The translations under genes were made by a program, and so were the position numbers. From Sclerodactyla briareus (lineage: Eukaryota; Echinodermata; Holothuroidea; Dendrochirotida; Sclerodactylidae): a DNA stretch of 64,000 nucleotides. Within the stretch, counting starts at the first letter, position 1. Every line of letters begins with the position of its first letter. Below the pieces are notes generated by a model. That model did not search any database, was not told the origin of the DNA, and saw only the letters and a program-made list of their open reading frames with translations. Shown one piece after another: positions 34,651 through 46,770 of this stretch. The stretch is taken from positions 164,049-228,048 of the forward strand of contig JAODTK010005568.1 in the NCBI GenBank assembly GCA_026419785.1, written 5' to 3'.

Positions 34651-37554
34651 AGACTGGCTTTAACCAGTTATTGGTGTGTTGCTCCGTCATTGGACGTTGT
34701 CGATTTTCCTGCTAGGGGACCAGTTAGTTATAGATAAATTACTCACCATTCCTAATAGACGATTAGTTAGTACACTGGTTGCGACCACTTGTTGAAATGT
34801 GGGTGCACAGTAACATACTATCACCCTATGAGGGCTACTACGGTTGCGGCAATCCGTAAAATCTGCTCGTGTCAGGGAACGCCACCAATTGCGTTGTCGA
34901 AAAGACTGATTCAAAGTCAAAGTGAAGAAAGTAAGGAAAGTCCACACTTGATGTGAAATTTCCAATGGAAGAAGGCCCAAAAGTGTGCAATTTTGCCCTG
35001 TCGGCAAATTTTGGGTCTGTCGGTAAAAAGCGGGAGGTAGTCTGTGAAGCAAGCTTGAATAGAGTCCGGTGGGGATACAAAGGGTTATTCCGATCTTCCA
35101 GTTCTCATTTGATAAACTCATTACTTCTCCCAATCACCGACTCCTATTAGTTGAAACCTGTCGGCAAATAATTAATAACATCAAAGCCACCAGTAATCTC
35201 TCATCAGCTTGAAGAGAGGCAGAATCGTCCAGTCTTGAAAGTAATGGATTGAGGCCTCCATAAAGACCGCAGTCCACGAGTCGGAGGATGCAGCGCGCCC
35301 CAGGCTAATGCTAGCTGGTCTTAGCCAATCACTATATCCAATTTGTACATTTTTCCTGGCTAAATTGACTCAACCCCGTGTGATGTCACAAGGCCCATGA
35401 CAAATGTGAAATGGGCAAAAGATGTGACATGTTAATAATTACTGGCGTCTCGTTAAATACGGCCGGGTGTGAACTGATCTACCTGCCCAGTAGCCGAAAC
35501 AGTGTATTCCCAGTATCGACAAAAATCCAGGTTGGACAATTGCGCTTTATAGTTGTAAACAGTCCTTATCAAGACCTATTAAACCTAAAAGGTATGGATT
35601 TATCAGTGGAAATCACACCTCATAAGTTCCCCCATGTTGCCGGGCAAATTGCATGTGAGGATGCCGTATTCTCATCCCCCCCCCCCCTCCCTCAGAGACC
35701 ATAATCGATCCAGCTCGCGGTGTGACCGTCTCATTTCTACTGTTCCAATAAATGTTCCTTCTCTTTCGACGTCTTCACATATTTGAATGTCTCTAGAAAG
35801 ATCATATACAGATATACTTTATTTATTTCAACGAATTCTAAGCACCGTATAATCCTTGTGTTTTTGAACCTTATATCTAGTCTTGATTTGGTTTAAATAC
35901 TCTAATTTGTGGCCCCCCCCCCCCAGTGAAACCCCCCCCCCCCCCCACCTCGAAAGAAATGCTCGCGTCCCCCACCTGCTAACGCCCGTCCCAGTTTACA
36001 TGTCCCCTTTTAATACAGATAAAGGGCATCGGTCAGTCAGTGCTCGTTTATGAAGTCAATACTAACCTTCGTTCACAGTGTTCCAATCACTCAGCGTTGA
36101 CACTTTGCTGTCGTACCGTGCGTTTGGTGGGGGCGTATATCTGATAAGTTAGTCTCTACGTCGCTGCTGGTAAAGTTAATCTCACCCTTAGATACTGATA
36201 ACTAAGAAAGTGTTTCCCTGTAATCGTTTGATACACCCGGTGCCCACCTGCGTTGTTACTCTCAAAGAGGATTTCGATTTCATTGTGGTTTTCGGATTGT
36301 TCGGATATGCAAGATAGAGGCGGTAAAAATCCAGTCGAATGTTTTGTAGTTTGTATTGTTCAGAGGGTGGTCACAGGGTTTTCATGGGGTATATATTGAT
36401 ATCATCAATATGCGAGCCTGCCATGTATCCATCAACAGCGGCCCAGGTTGCATGAAATATCATACAAATAAACATTTGGGAGGGTGGCGGTGCACTGAAC
36501 TGTAATCACATGGGTACATAGGCATTCGATATCTTGAATTTCTTCCCCTATACTTACTCGTTTGAGGTTTGTTTCGACAGATTTCAAACGGAACACGCTA
36601 GCCTCAAATTTGTATCGCATGATAGGCCTCAGTCTCATTTTCGTCTCGCCCGCGGCCAGCTCTACTCTGCACGGAAAATGACTTCTCCGAATACTCTTTG
36701 AACTTTGTTTCATACCATACTTTGTAGCCTTCTTATTACGACCAGCATATTGTACATTCGAATGTTCTGAGATATTATGTAGTGTTGCTGCGTCCGTGTC
36801 CCGCCCGTGCCCTCTCTCGTCTCTGCCGGAAACTAGTTGTTAGTGCAATAACTCTCGCGTTCTCCCGAATCCGATTGATCCGAATTCGATACGTATCCAC
36901 CCCCCCCCCCCCCCCCCTTATAGTGAAATCTCGGTGAGTTCGGTGCCTGTTCCCTCTTCTTTGGCAGATTTCACGCGAAAATACAGATTTATTCCCGAAA
37001 GTTGGTCCTCTGGAACATTACGAGATACGGAGATACGGTATATACACTTTGGCATTCCGCCGCCGCCTGCACATGTCGTTATCTGCCGTGCACACGTTGC
37101 ATTTTGATAGATTCCCGAGTAACGGCGCTCATCTCTCCTAAACAGGAGGAGATCGTGTCCTCCCGAATTGAAGAATCTCTCAGACTGTTAGGCACCATCA
37201 TTGAAAGTATCAATGAACAGTCAGGTGTTTTGCTGTCAATAAATGCCTAAGACCCAGCATTGACTGTTCAGTAATTTTGAGCGTGTCATTATTTTGTGCG
37301 ATTTACTATCGCCACTGCGGAATCACTGTGCTTTGGCTGCGAGGCCACATTTTGACGGGACTGATCCACGCCAACGTCAAGTCCCTTCGAAAAAGGTTAT
37401 GATCATGGAACATTTGCCATGTTCATCATTTACTATATTCTCACTCTTTACATTGTTTTGTTTTCATGGCCGCTTCTTGTTTGGAGAGCGCTTATGAAGT
37501 TCGTATTATTTTTATTATTGCTATGATTATTATTATTGAGTCCCAGACAAGTTG
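34651..37554. other. No gene recognised; C homopolymers
   Basis: C runs lie at 35,678-35,690, 35,913-35,946 and 36,900-36,917. A plus-strand frame of 97 codons (35,411-35,704) has ordinary composition but no domain I recognise, and it ends in a C-run-encoded proline stretch. The minus frame 34,687-35,133 (148 codons) also matches nothing known. Confidence 0.4.
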
Positions 37555-39030
37555 AGGATCTATGCAGATCATGCCAGTGTGTGTGTGGAGTGTGTTTGTA
37601 TGTATGTGTGTGACGCCTGGCTTGTGAACACGATACTCGACCCCCCCTGGATGGATGAAGCTCATACTTGGTTATGTTGTTCCCATGATGATACAGAACT
37701 CTATGTTTTTGGTCATGTTCAAGGTCATCTGAGTCACCAAGGTCAAAAATCTGGAAACCTTGTGACACGATAAGTCCAGAATTGTTTGGTCTTATCATGT
37801 TCAATTTGGTTTATCTTTCTTAGGGGATTACAATACCCCATTGTTTTTGGTACAAGTCAGGGTGATTTCGGTCAAAGATAGAAAATTTGTGAAAAGTCAA
37901 TCAATTTTGGCCATTTTGGCTTGTGAACCAGAACTCGACCCCACCTGGATGGATGAACTCATACTGTGGTATGTGTGTCCCATGATAAGTACATAAACTC
38001 AATTGTTTTGGGTCAGGGTCGGAGTCACCGAGGTCAAATCTAAACCTTGTGAAACACGATCATTCAGAATGGTTTGGTCGGATCGGGTTCAAATTTGGTA
38101 TGTACTTCTTATGGGGATACAGGAACCCTATTGTTTTTTTGGTCAATTCGGGGGTGATTTTCGTCAAAAATAAAAAAATTGTGAAAAGTCAATAATTTGG
38201 CCAATTTTGGCTTGTAAACACGATAATCGACCCCACCCTATGGATGAATCTCATACTTGGTAGTGTGGTTCTCCAATGATAGTAATGAACCCTATTTGTG
38301 GGGTCAGGTCAGAGTCATATGAGGTCCTCAGAGGTCCCAAAGTCTGAAAAACCTTGTGACCACGATATGTCCAGAATGTTGTGCTGATCGGGTTCAAATT
38401 TGGTTAGCTTTCTTATTGTAGTCGAAGAACCCTATTGTTTCTGTATAAGTCGGGGTGAATTTAGGTCAAAAATAGAAATTTTGTGAAAATTCGATCTTTT
38501 GTCCAATTTTTGCTTATAAACCGATTCCTCGACCTGCCTGGATGGCTGAAGCTTATCTTGGTATGTGTGTTCCCCATGAGATTCATGACCCTATTGGTTG
38601 GAGGTCAGTCATAGTGTCATCTGAGGTCACCTAGGTCAAAGTCTAAAGAACTTGTAAACACGATAAGTCCCGAATAGTTGGTCTCATCAGGTTGACTTTG
38701 GTGTGTAGCTTTCTCATGGACACGTACAGAACCCATTGTTTTTGGTATAGGTCGGGGTGAATTTGGGGTCAAACTAGAAAATTTATGAAAGTCGATAATT
38801 TTTGGCCATTTGGCTTGAAACACGATAACTAGCGACCTGCTGGAATGGATGAATCTAACTTGGATGTGTGTTCCCCCAAACCCCGAATACACTTGACCTA
38901 TGTTTATGGGGTCAGGTCAAGGTCATCTGAAGTCGCATGGGTCCCATAGTCTGAAAATCTTGAATTTCAGTGTGTATCTTTCTTCTTATCACGAGTGTAG
39001 GAACCCTATTGTTTGTTGGAATGAAGGGGA
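37555..39030. repeat. GT microsatellite plus about 300-bp AGGTCA satellite, about five units
   Basis: A GT tract (37,576-37,612) is followed by units starting with GGCTTGTGAACACGATA at about 37,619, 37,919, 38,210, 38,511 and 38,812, a period of about 298-300 bp. Each unit has ACTCGACCCCACCTGG, TGGATGAA, CCATGATGATA, AACCCTATTGTTTTTGG, AGGTCATCTGAGGTCACC, AAACCTTGTG, ACACGATAAGTCCAGAAT and a half-unit TTCAAATTTGGTATG...GGGGTGATTT. TCAAGGTCA occurs exactly at 37,719-37,727 and 38,917-38,925. A solitary piece lies at 57,615-57,790. Confidence 0.9.
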
Positions 39031-39194
39031 AATTTGTCATTTGTTAAGTTGCCCATAATCAGCTGTGCAAATCTTCCATTTGTCTCGTGTCTAGCTTATA
39101 GGTTGTCATGGAGAGTTCCGATCACTAACGCTTTTGGCTTTTTTGGTTATTATTATTATTATTTCCCAAAAAATTCCCCAAACTTTATCATTAT

Positions 39195-39196
<2 letters not shown>

Positions 39197-39247
<51 letters not shown>

Positions 39248-39260
39248 CATATATAATATT
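39197..39260. repeat. AT/TA microsatellite
   Basis: About 60 bases of alternating TA with two or three interruptions. Confidence 0.95.
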
Positions 39261-39699
39261 TAATAGTAACGACTTGCAACGGGTATAAGTTTCTGGTGGT
39301 CGTTTAGAAGAAACGTATCACACCTGTTGTAGTAATGATGCTCTTTTTTTAACCATTTTACTCCATTTTATATTCGTTCGTCCTGACGCGTGAAATGGCC
39401 AGCGCAAACAGATTACGCCCATCGGAACTGGACTATTTCGAACTGGAACCTTCCAATTCCACCATTTCCACTTGTTAAGAAAATTCGATACTGTCATACG
39501 GCGCTAACCCACACTTCAGTAACGAAACGCGTTAGGAAAACCACCTATGAGGTGGCAACCGTGGCGTACACAATTTACACAGAGCAGCGATCTGGGATAA
39601 ATATTGGGGGCATCCGCGGTTACTACCATCTGAGGGGAGCGCCACCAGAGGTTGTCGCATAGCTTCAAGAAGTTTTTTTCCGTGTTACACCCCCCCAAA

Positions 39700-40000
39700 A
39701 ACAGGAAACGGTACTTTCCAGGCTGTACAGCATCAAGCGACAATCCTAAAGTGGCAACAAATTCCCGCGAATTTGAACGTTCTTGAGGAACTATCGCTGT
39801 TTATTTTCCTTACAATTGGGCCACTATCAGTTGACGCGTGCGTACAAGAAACATTTGTCCGTTTTACAGAGTGCGGATATTCACTCCCGTGCCGTATAGC
39901 AATAAACACCATGCAAGCACTCCTAAAATGGTCGAGTTTCATTCAGGAACGCTCTTATACACTATTACATTCGTGCCCCTAATGTTGACGCGTACGTCTT
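39700..40000 (-). repeat. 180-bp repeat, inverted copies
   Basis: On the minus strand these units read GTACGCACGCGTCAACTG, GGCCCAATTGTAAGGAA, CCTCAAGAACGTTC and GGGAATTTGTTGCCA, in the same order as the plus-strand array at 40,870-41,650. About two units are visible. Confidence 0.75.
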
Positions 40001-40014
40001 CCGACCCCCCTCCC

Positions 40015-40115
40015 ATGGTCGGCGATCCCGGGGGGGGGGGGGGAAGGGGGGACATGTCCCCAATCTTTTTTGGTTGGGGACATAATATCAATGGCCCCGG
40101 CCCCCACTATTTTAC
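40015..40115. repeat. G-run palindromic repeat (copy 5)
   Basis: GGTCGGCGATCCC, a G run (40,030-40,042), GGGGGGACATGTCCCC, AATCTTTTTTGGTTGGGG, ACATAATATCAATGGCC and CCCACTATTTTACG follow the same order as the other copies. It sits between the inverted and direct arrays of the 180-bp repeat. Confidence 0.8.
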
Positions 40116-40792
40116 GAACTGGTGAGTCATAACGGCCATAACACCGCGTGGCCATAACAAAAAGTCTACCTCATATTTCTCATTAGATTGCTTAAATGTT
40201 ATGTTAAGAAGGCTGAAATGACAAAAATGGTGCGCGCTTCCGCGCTTAATCTATCTCCCGCTACATGTATAATACCATAGGCCCATGTATCCTATACTTT
40301 TCTGGCGAATATTTGTATCTCCATACGTGTATCTTTCACAGTGTGGTGAACATATGGGGTAGGCCACCGGGGCATTTGGTTTGGTACATTCATGTTGCAC
40401 CCCCCCGCTCCCCACAACAATGCCGGAATGCCAACTGGCCTTTTCTTAACACTGCACATATTTTGTCATAAACTTTCTGCATCCTTATTGTTCCGGACGT
40501 TCTGAAAAAAAACAAAAAGATGAAGCTATATGTAACGGATAAAACAGGACACAGGGATTCGTGCCACATCAGTAGTGGAGGTTGAAGTGATTGACGTATG
40601 GCGCGAAGCGAAGAGAAAATTCTGAGACGGAGAAATATGGACGAACAATTTAGGCGGAAACCACTTGAAAATGACCAAATTTCTGCTGACTGGCTCAAAC
40701 CTTTTATTCAAATGCCCGAAAAATGCACACATTTTCCATGACAGTATGTATACAAATTTTCAATTGCGGCGCGCAGCTCAGCCCAATTGGAT

Positions 40793-40880
40793 GGGGGGGG
40801 GGGGGGTGGTGGGGGGGGGGGGGGGGGGGTGGTCGGGTTGGTTGGGGGTGGGGTGGGGGTGGGGGGGGGTGGTCCTCGGG
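40793..40880. repeat. Extreme G-rich tract
   Basis: Almost 90 bases of G runs broken by single T or GTC, including a run of about 18 G. It fits the general pattern of G-quadruplex-forming sequence on the plus strand. Confidence 0.9.
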
Positions 40881-41655
40881 AAGACTCTAACATGGCTTGG
40901 TAGTAATGGAGACCACAATGAAGAACTGTACGGATTAAAATCGATACAGCTTTCGGAAATTTATTGTCAATTTTCAGTGATTGCTTACTGCCTTAAGTCG
41001 CGAGAAGTGCCTGCAATCCCTGCAATCTCTGCAATCTGGGGAGGTGGGGGGGGTCGGTAAGACCATTTTCTTGCACCTACGCGTCAACTGAAATGGTCTC
41101 CGAATTGTAATGAAAAAGCATAGATCAGTTACTTCACAGAGCGTTCTGAGATATACATTTCAGAAATTTATTTGTGAATTTTGGAGATGTGCTTGCTACC
41201 ATAAGAAATGGAAGTACCGTTTCCGGCCACCTAGGATTCGTAAGCTCAAAATGTCCTTGTACCCTACTCGTCCGCTGATGGTGGCCCAAATTTTAAGAAA
41301 TAACATCGATCAGTTCCGTCAAGAACGTTCTTGGAATGAACTTTGAATTGATCGCCCAATTTTAGGGACGTTGCCACTGCCATGCGGTCCGGGAAGTTAG
41401 GTTTCCTGCACTCTGAGGGTCTGTAAAACTAAAATTCCTGTACCTACGCAACCGACGGTGGTCCCAATTGTACGGAATGAACATTGATCAGTTCCCTCAA
41501 GAATGTTTCTTGAAATAAAAATTCGGGAATTATTTGACGATTTTAGGGATGTTGCTTACTGCCATATGAACCCGGAAGTGCCGTTTTCCTGCAATCAGGG
41601 TCTGTAAAACAAAAAAATTCCCTGTACGATACGCGCCAAACGATGGTGGCGCTCC
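40880..41655 (+). repeat. 180-bp repeat, direct array of about four units
   Basis: The block CTTGCACCTACGCGTCAAC recurs in variant form near 41,071, 41,253, 41,441 and 41,620, a spacing of 179-188 bases. Each unit carries ATCAGTT...CAAGAACGTTCTTG, GGGAATTATTTGACGATTTT, GTTGCTTACTGCCAT, GAAGTGCCGTTTTCCTGCA and CAGGGTCTGTAAAAC. Confidence 0.85.
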
Positions 41656-42170
41656 GCGTAGATGGTGCTGACCTCATATTATGTCCCCTCCCCCAATATT
41701 TCATCAACATAGATCGCCGCCCCTCCCCCCCCCCCTTCCCATATTACAGGAGCGGCACTTCCCGGGGTTTATGGCTTTACGCAAACCTCATAAAATTTGA
41801 CAAATTTCCGAAAACTTACGACGTTAATTCTTACAATTCTCCATCACGGCCTTCACAGAGGACCCTTCCGATCGGGCTAGAGGCTGCCGCATCTCGAAAT
41901 TTCTTGACATCAATGTCGTTGAAGATGTGTGATTTCCTCGGGCATTTTGAATTAGAAACCTCGAAGCCCAGTCAGACGAGATATTTTGTACATTTTTCCA
42001 GGTTTTTTCCCGCTTCAAAACAATTGTCCGAAATGTCTCAGAATTGTTTTTTCCCGCCTCTGCGCCTATTATATGTGTCATACGTCAATTACGTAAACCG
42101 CCAACGATGTGCACGATCCCCTGGCCCCTGCTTTTAGCTGCGGGATAGCAGCTCTACAGTCATCATGTCT
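41656..42170. other. Diverged repeat or unique sequence
   Basis: A C run (41,727-41,737) and CCCCCAATATTTCATCAACA suggest a diverged copy of the G-run palindromic repeat in reverse. A 164-codon plus-strand frame (41,643-42,137) spans it but has no recognisable domain. Confidence 0.4.
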
Positions 42171-42340
42171 CTCCGTCCGTTCGTTCGTTCGTTCGTTCGT
42201 GCGTCCGTCGTTCGTCCCTTCTGTTCGTCACGTTCATTCATCCCTTCTAAACCATACATGCGATCAGGTTGAAACTTGGTGGGTGGATGAAGCTTGCTAC
42301 TGGCTAGCCTTAGCTACATGTATGTTCGCATAGTGTTATA
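42171..42340. repeat. CGTT microsatellite with satellite-like flank
   Basis: TCCGTTCG-type tetranucleotides (42,171-42,240) are followed by ATGCGATCAGGTTGAAACTT and GGTGGGTGGATGAAGCTT, wording similar to the unit starts of the 300-bp satellite. Confidence 0.75.
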
Positions 42341-42971
42341 AGATTTCAATTAAATCCAATTAATTAATTACCCCAATTTCCACCTTTATCTTGAGCTCTC
42401 CTGCTGCCCGACAAGTTTGTTTACATACTCCATCCTCTGGCGGAGCAGGTTTTACCTTATCTATCAGAAGGTCCAGTTCAGCATAATAGTTTGACAATAA
42501 AACCTATTGTCCAGGGGTGTTGATTTGTCTTTCCTCTCATCTCTCGCCCTAGTTTACATTAGATCCTGCCTCCACAGGATTTGTTTACATTACATCTGTC
42601 CAATGCCTCAGTGGTGGTGACCTAGAAATGGTGCTTGCGCTCCCCCCCACAGCCCCCAAAAAAAAAAAAAAACAAACACCCCTCCCCCCCCCCCCCCCTA
42701 AATGCTGTTTTGATGGTAACTTGTGGAGTGGGTCAACTATAACTATGAGTGCGACAAGTTAGATATTCATTTCTGTGTGGAATTGTGGTTTTCCACTGTT
42801 CACTGCCACAGGCTAAGAATGGGCACTGATAGCCTCTTAGTCTAAGTGGTAGACATGTTTCAAGTCCTTCCATGGTTCTTACAGAGGTCGTAGAGGTCAT
42901 TGTAATGTGAACAACAATAATGTGAATGGCCACAGAAAATGCAGTGTTTTGCACGAATTTTTGCTGTCCGG
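42341..42971. other. No gene recognised
   Basis: An A run (42,657-42,672) is closely followed by a C run (42,683-42,699). Nothing else was noted before the long A tract. Confidence 0.5.
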
Positions 42972-43194
<223 letters not shown>

Positions 43195-43195
<1 letters not shown>

Positions 43196-44480
43196 AGCTA
43201 CCAAGACGTTCCACAACTTTGCAATTGTTTTGTCTTTGCCTAGATACATCTTTCATCAGGAACCGCATGCGACGCAGGCTGACAAGCAGTCCTGTTATAA
43301 ACAAAAATATGGAGTGAGATTAGAATAAAACGCTAGCCATTGGTATGTTCAGCCAGACAGTGAATATTAAGCCTTATTTGAGTACTGCGAGCTCTGAGAT
43401 TAGTCTTGGGGTAGACATGATACTATTCCCGATTACCCCTCCTGTTTTATTACACCACTCGCTGAATTTCGCAGTGCCCATCATAGTGTTTATCTTTATC
43501 TTGTCTTGTCCAATTGCAAATCTCCTTCCAATATTGTAATGGAGCCAATCACAACACTGAAGGGGAACACACCCCCGCTCCGATTATTCAAATATGTCCT
43601 GAATGGTTGACTGTATTAGCTTTTCCACACGTGACATCCCAGATTGCTGTTCAGCTTTTGCAATTCAAACATGATTCTTCTCACAGAACTACGCCCACAT
43701 TTTTGTAATTTGGACAAACGATTTTATTTCGGCCAGTCGGGTTGCATATTTTTTTGTGTATACAGTAAACAATCCAGCTTCAAGAAGCGCTAAAACAATA
43801 ATCATCTTAACACAAGGCTAGCTCCTGAAGGCACACCTGAGCGGAGAGCGGTGGAGAATCAGTTTCTTGCGCCCCGACGTGGATGCCACCATCAATTGAC
43901 TCATTACTCCCACGCAGTTCCGATAATGGCACTGCTGAGGTAGGGTATACAGAGTGCTGCACGATCTCACTCACCCAGCTGCACAGACACCACTTCATGT
44001 AAACAGTCGGCCAGCCGATCCTATATCACCAAAATGTCTGTCAAAGGAATGGATTTTGGTCTTGCTCAATGGCGGATCCCGTACGCTTAACCTCTCGACC
44101 AGAGCAACGAAGGAAACCACATGAAAGTTATGATGAAACCCCGCAGTATCCTGTGTTATCCCGAAGCCCTCTTTCGTGATTCAGCCCGATTGAAAATAGA
44201 GAGGTTAGAAACTGGCATAGAGAATCGTTTGTCGGTGGTAGGATCAGATTGATCGTTTGCTCCTACACCTGCATCAATCATAACAATCATGAGAATTGCC
44301 TGCTGAATGACACCTGATAAAAAATAAAAAAATCAAAAAAAACCTTTCGCTCCCCAATTCTGTACATCCTTCGTTTACCACAGACCCGCATGGTATCTTT
44401 TTTATTACCTTTCTACTCTGGCTCTTTTGCGTGGGATCCAGGGGTCTACCGAACGGTCCTGGTGGGATCGCATGGAAAAA
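43195..44480. other. No gene recognised
   Basis: Frames of 60-65 codons only. A polymerase III A-box-like word (TGGTCGAGAGG on the minus strand near 44,090) has no B box. Confidence 0.5.
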
Positions 44481-44484
44481 TCCG

Positions 44485-44770
44485 TAGGCTTCCGGGCAGT
44501 CAGCAGAACATTCAGGTATTTTTTCACTTTGCTCATTCCAATTTGGGGGGGTGGGGGGGAGGGGAGGCCAGAAAAAATTGCCCGAATTTTCACAAGTCAG
44601 TCCTCGGGGTAATACCCAAAAAATTTGCATGTTTCTCGTGCATTCTATCGAAAATTCGGGCAATCAGCCGAACATTTAGACATGTTTTCACTTTGCCTTT
44701 TTTTTCTTCACCATATTTTCCACGATTTTTTGCCCGCATTTTTTCTCTCAGAAATAACCCCAAAAAAAAT
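44485..44770. repeat. Two-unit tandem repeat of about 167 bp
   Basis: GGGCAGTCAGCAGAACATTC...TTTTTTCACTTTGC (44,493) recurs as GGGCAATCAGCCGAACATTT...TGTTTTCACTTTGC (44,660). The repeat accounts for the 180-codon plus-strand frame 44,390-44,932, which is therefore not called a gene. Confidence 0.75.
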
Positions 44771-45114
44771 TGGATGCAGGGGCGGGGGATCTGCCTCCAG
44801 GGCTTCGAAATTGGTTTAGTGAACAAATTGAATTCGAGCATTACATTCGCATACTTCAACGCCGGGGCAAGAAAAACGTCATTGCCTGCGAAACACTTAA
44901 ATGGTATGCACTTTGTTGGCTTCCGATTTTAAAATTCGGGAACTCGGTAGGAAACATATTGGATTCAAATTCTGCCCATCTCTAGAGAACCAAGGTTATA
45001 ATTTTGGTTTGCCTCGTACCCCGTTTCTTCCTTCTTCCGACGGAAGCTTGACTGAATATTACACAGTTGTTCGGATTTCGTTGCAATCCATATAATTTCG
45101 TCCTCATCGGATCA

Positions 45115-45215
45115 AAATGTGGTGGGGGGGGCCATTTGATGTACCCCCGGGCTCTCCCTATCGAAGTGGGGGATGTGTCCCCCTGCTCCCCCCCCCGGGA
45201 TCGACGGGCCCCATG
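45115..45215 (-). repeat. G-run palindromic repeat (copy 6, inverted)
   Basis: On the minus strand it reads CGTCGATCCCGGGGGG...GGGGGACACATCCCCC, matching the opening of the other copies. Confidence 0.65.
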
Positions 45216-45409
45216 CTAGCCGGCGACAGACTCTCGGCTCCCGTGGAATTCCCAAAGGTTCCGCCTCTCCCGCGAAGAATTTTCCACTGCGGCCAAATAC
45301 CAACTGTTTTTTAATTTTTTTATATTATTGCTTGCTTCTAAATTTCCGTTTCTCATCTTGTTTTTGTACAGCGCTTTTGAACATTCCCTGGTTGAAAGAT
45401 CGCTTCAAT

Positions 45410-45500
45410 CATATAATAATAATAATAATAATATAATCAATAATATGAATAATATTATTAAATAATGATCATAGTAATCATAAATAGAATTATTATTAAA
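45410..45500. repeat. ATA/TAA trinucleotide microsatellite
   Basis: Degenerate ATA repeats with interruptions. Confidence 0.9.
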
Positions 45501-45621
45501 ACACTATGTTCTTGTGAGGCCTACCTTTGGACAAGACGCCCGCCCCAGGTATCTCGCCTGAGTGTGATTTTTACTCACAACCATCTTGCTGGTTGAGCTA
45601 TTGGAAATCTGCATGTCACTC

Positions 45622-45662
45622 ATCTATCTATCTATCTATCTTAATCTATCTATCTATCTCAG

Positions 45663-45699
<37 letters not shown>

Positions 45700-45725
45700 G
45701 TATCTACTATCTTCTATCTATCATG
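45622..45725. repeat. TCTA microsatellite
   Basis: About 25 TCTA units with a few interruptions. It is bounded on the left by a small hairpin (CAACCA, TCTTGC, TGGTTG at 45,580-45,597) and on the right by GGGCCC-family repeats. Confidence 0.95.
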
Positions 45726-45759
45726 TGTGACAGATTGCCTTTTTTGGCTCCAACAGTCA

Positions 45760-46770
45760 TTCTTGATGGATGTCGACCAAACTTGGATACAATGTTCATT
45801 GACCCTTGGGAACAATTTTGACCTGTGAAGGTCAAGGTCCAAAGCCCATTAGAGGGGCAATATAGGCCATTATTGTAAAATTTCAAAATGTATCTCCTCC
45901 TAACCTAACGAATTTTGTGCACAGTGCTGAGTTTCGGTCATTATGATGGTCAAAACATCCGTACCTTCGGTGTGTCGGGATTTTTTTGGTCCAAGGCCCA
46001 CTCGGGCCCAAGGGCCCATTTTTTATGAAATTTCACACAATATACTGAAATGGCATCTCTTCCCCCACGATTCATTTGATGTTCTTCTAGGTTACATGTA
46101 ATGGTCCTTGGGTAGAGGGTACCGGGGGGTGTTCGGGAATTTTGGGTTAGGACCCACTTTTGGGCCCAAAAGGCCATTTATAGGAAATACATAAAATCTT
46201 GTATCTCCTACACATTTTGGTGCAGCATTGCTGATGTTTCATGCGTAATGGTGGTCTAATTAGCCATATCTTAGAGTGCCCAGGGGAATTAGGTCCCAAG
46301 GCTCAGAGTGGGCCCTGGGGCCTATGTGGAATTTCACAAATGCGCTTCTCTTTTTAGTGCACAAACAGTGCTGACCTTCCACAGTCATAATGAATGGTCT
46401 GACAGTTGTACCTTGGGGTGCCGGAATTTTGGTCCAAGGTCCCACTTGGGCCGTCGGGCCCATTCATGCAGTTAACACAATGGTACTTGCAAATGCATCT
46501 CTTCCCAAAGCTTCAATTAGTTTTCTTTAAAGTTAAACATAATGTCCTCGGGTAGAACAGCCATCGGGAATTTTGGTCCAGGGCCCAGCTTTGGGCCCCA
46601 GGGCCCATCAGAAATCTGCAAAAACTGGTAATCTCCTACAAATTCATTTGTCACAGTGCTTGATGTTCGGTCATAATCATGGTCCTGAGAGACATATTTG
46701 GGGTGTTGAGATTTTCTGTTCCAAGGTCTGACTCAGGGCCCTAGGGCCCATTTTTTATTTTTATTTCCAA
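45760..46770 (-). repeat. GGGCCC-rich tandem array, about six units
   Basis: Units of about 150-160 bp contain GGTCCAAGGCCCACT, TGGGCCC...GGGCCCATT, GAAATTTCACA, CATCTCTTCCC, CACAGTGCTGA, TTTCGGTCATAATGATGGTC and GTGTTGGGATTTT. Relative to the array at 9,990-10,740 the order and strand are reversed. Both arrays lie next to a TCTA microsatellite, which argues that the pair is one element. Confidence 0.85.

Noticed and set aside
35411-35704. 97-codon plus-strand open frame
   Set aside because: It ends in a C-run proline stretch. No family recognised and no upstream regulatory context.
44040-44110. Possible tRNA or SINE head on the minus strand (A-box match TGGTCGAGAGG)
   Set aside because: No B box at the expected distance and no cloverleaf.
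44390-44932. 180-codon plus-strand open frame
   Set aside because: Most of it runs through a two-unit 167-bp tandem repeat and a G run. No domain was recognised.
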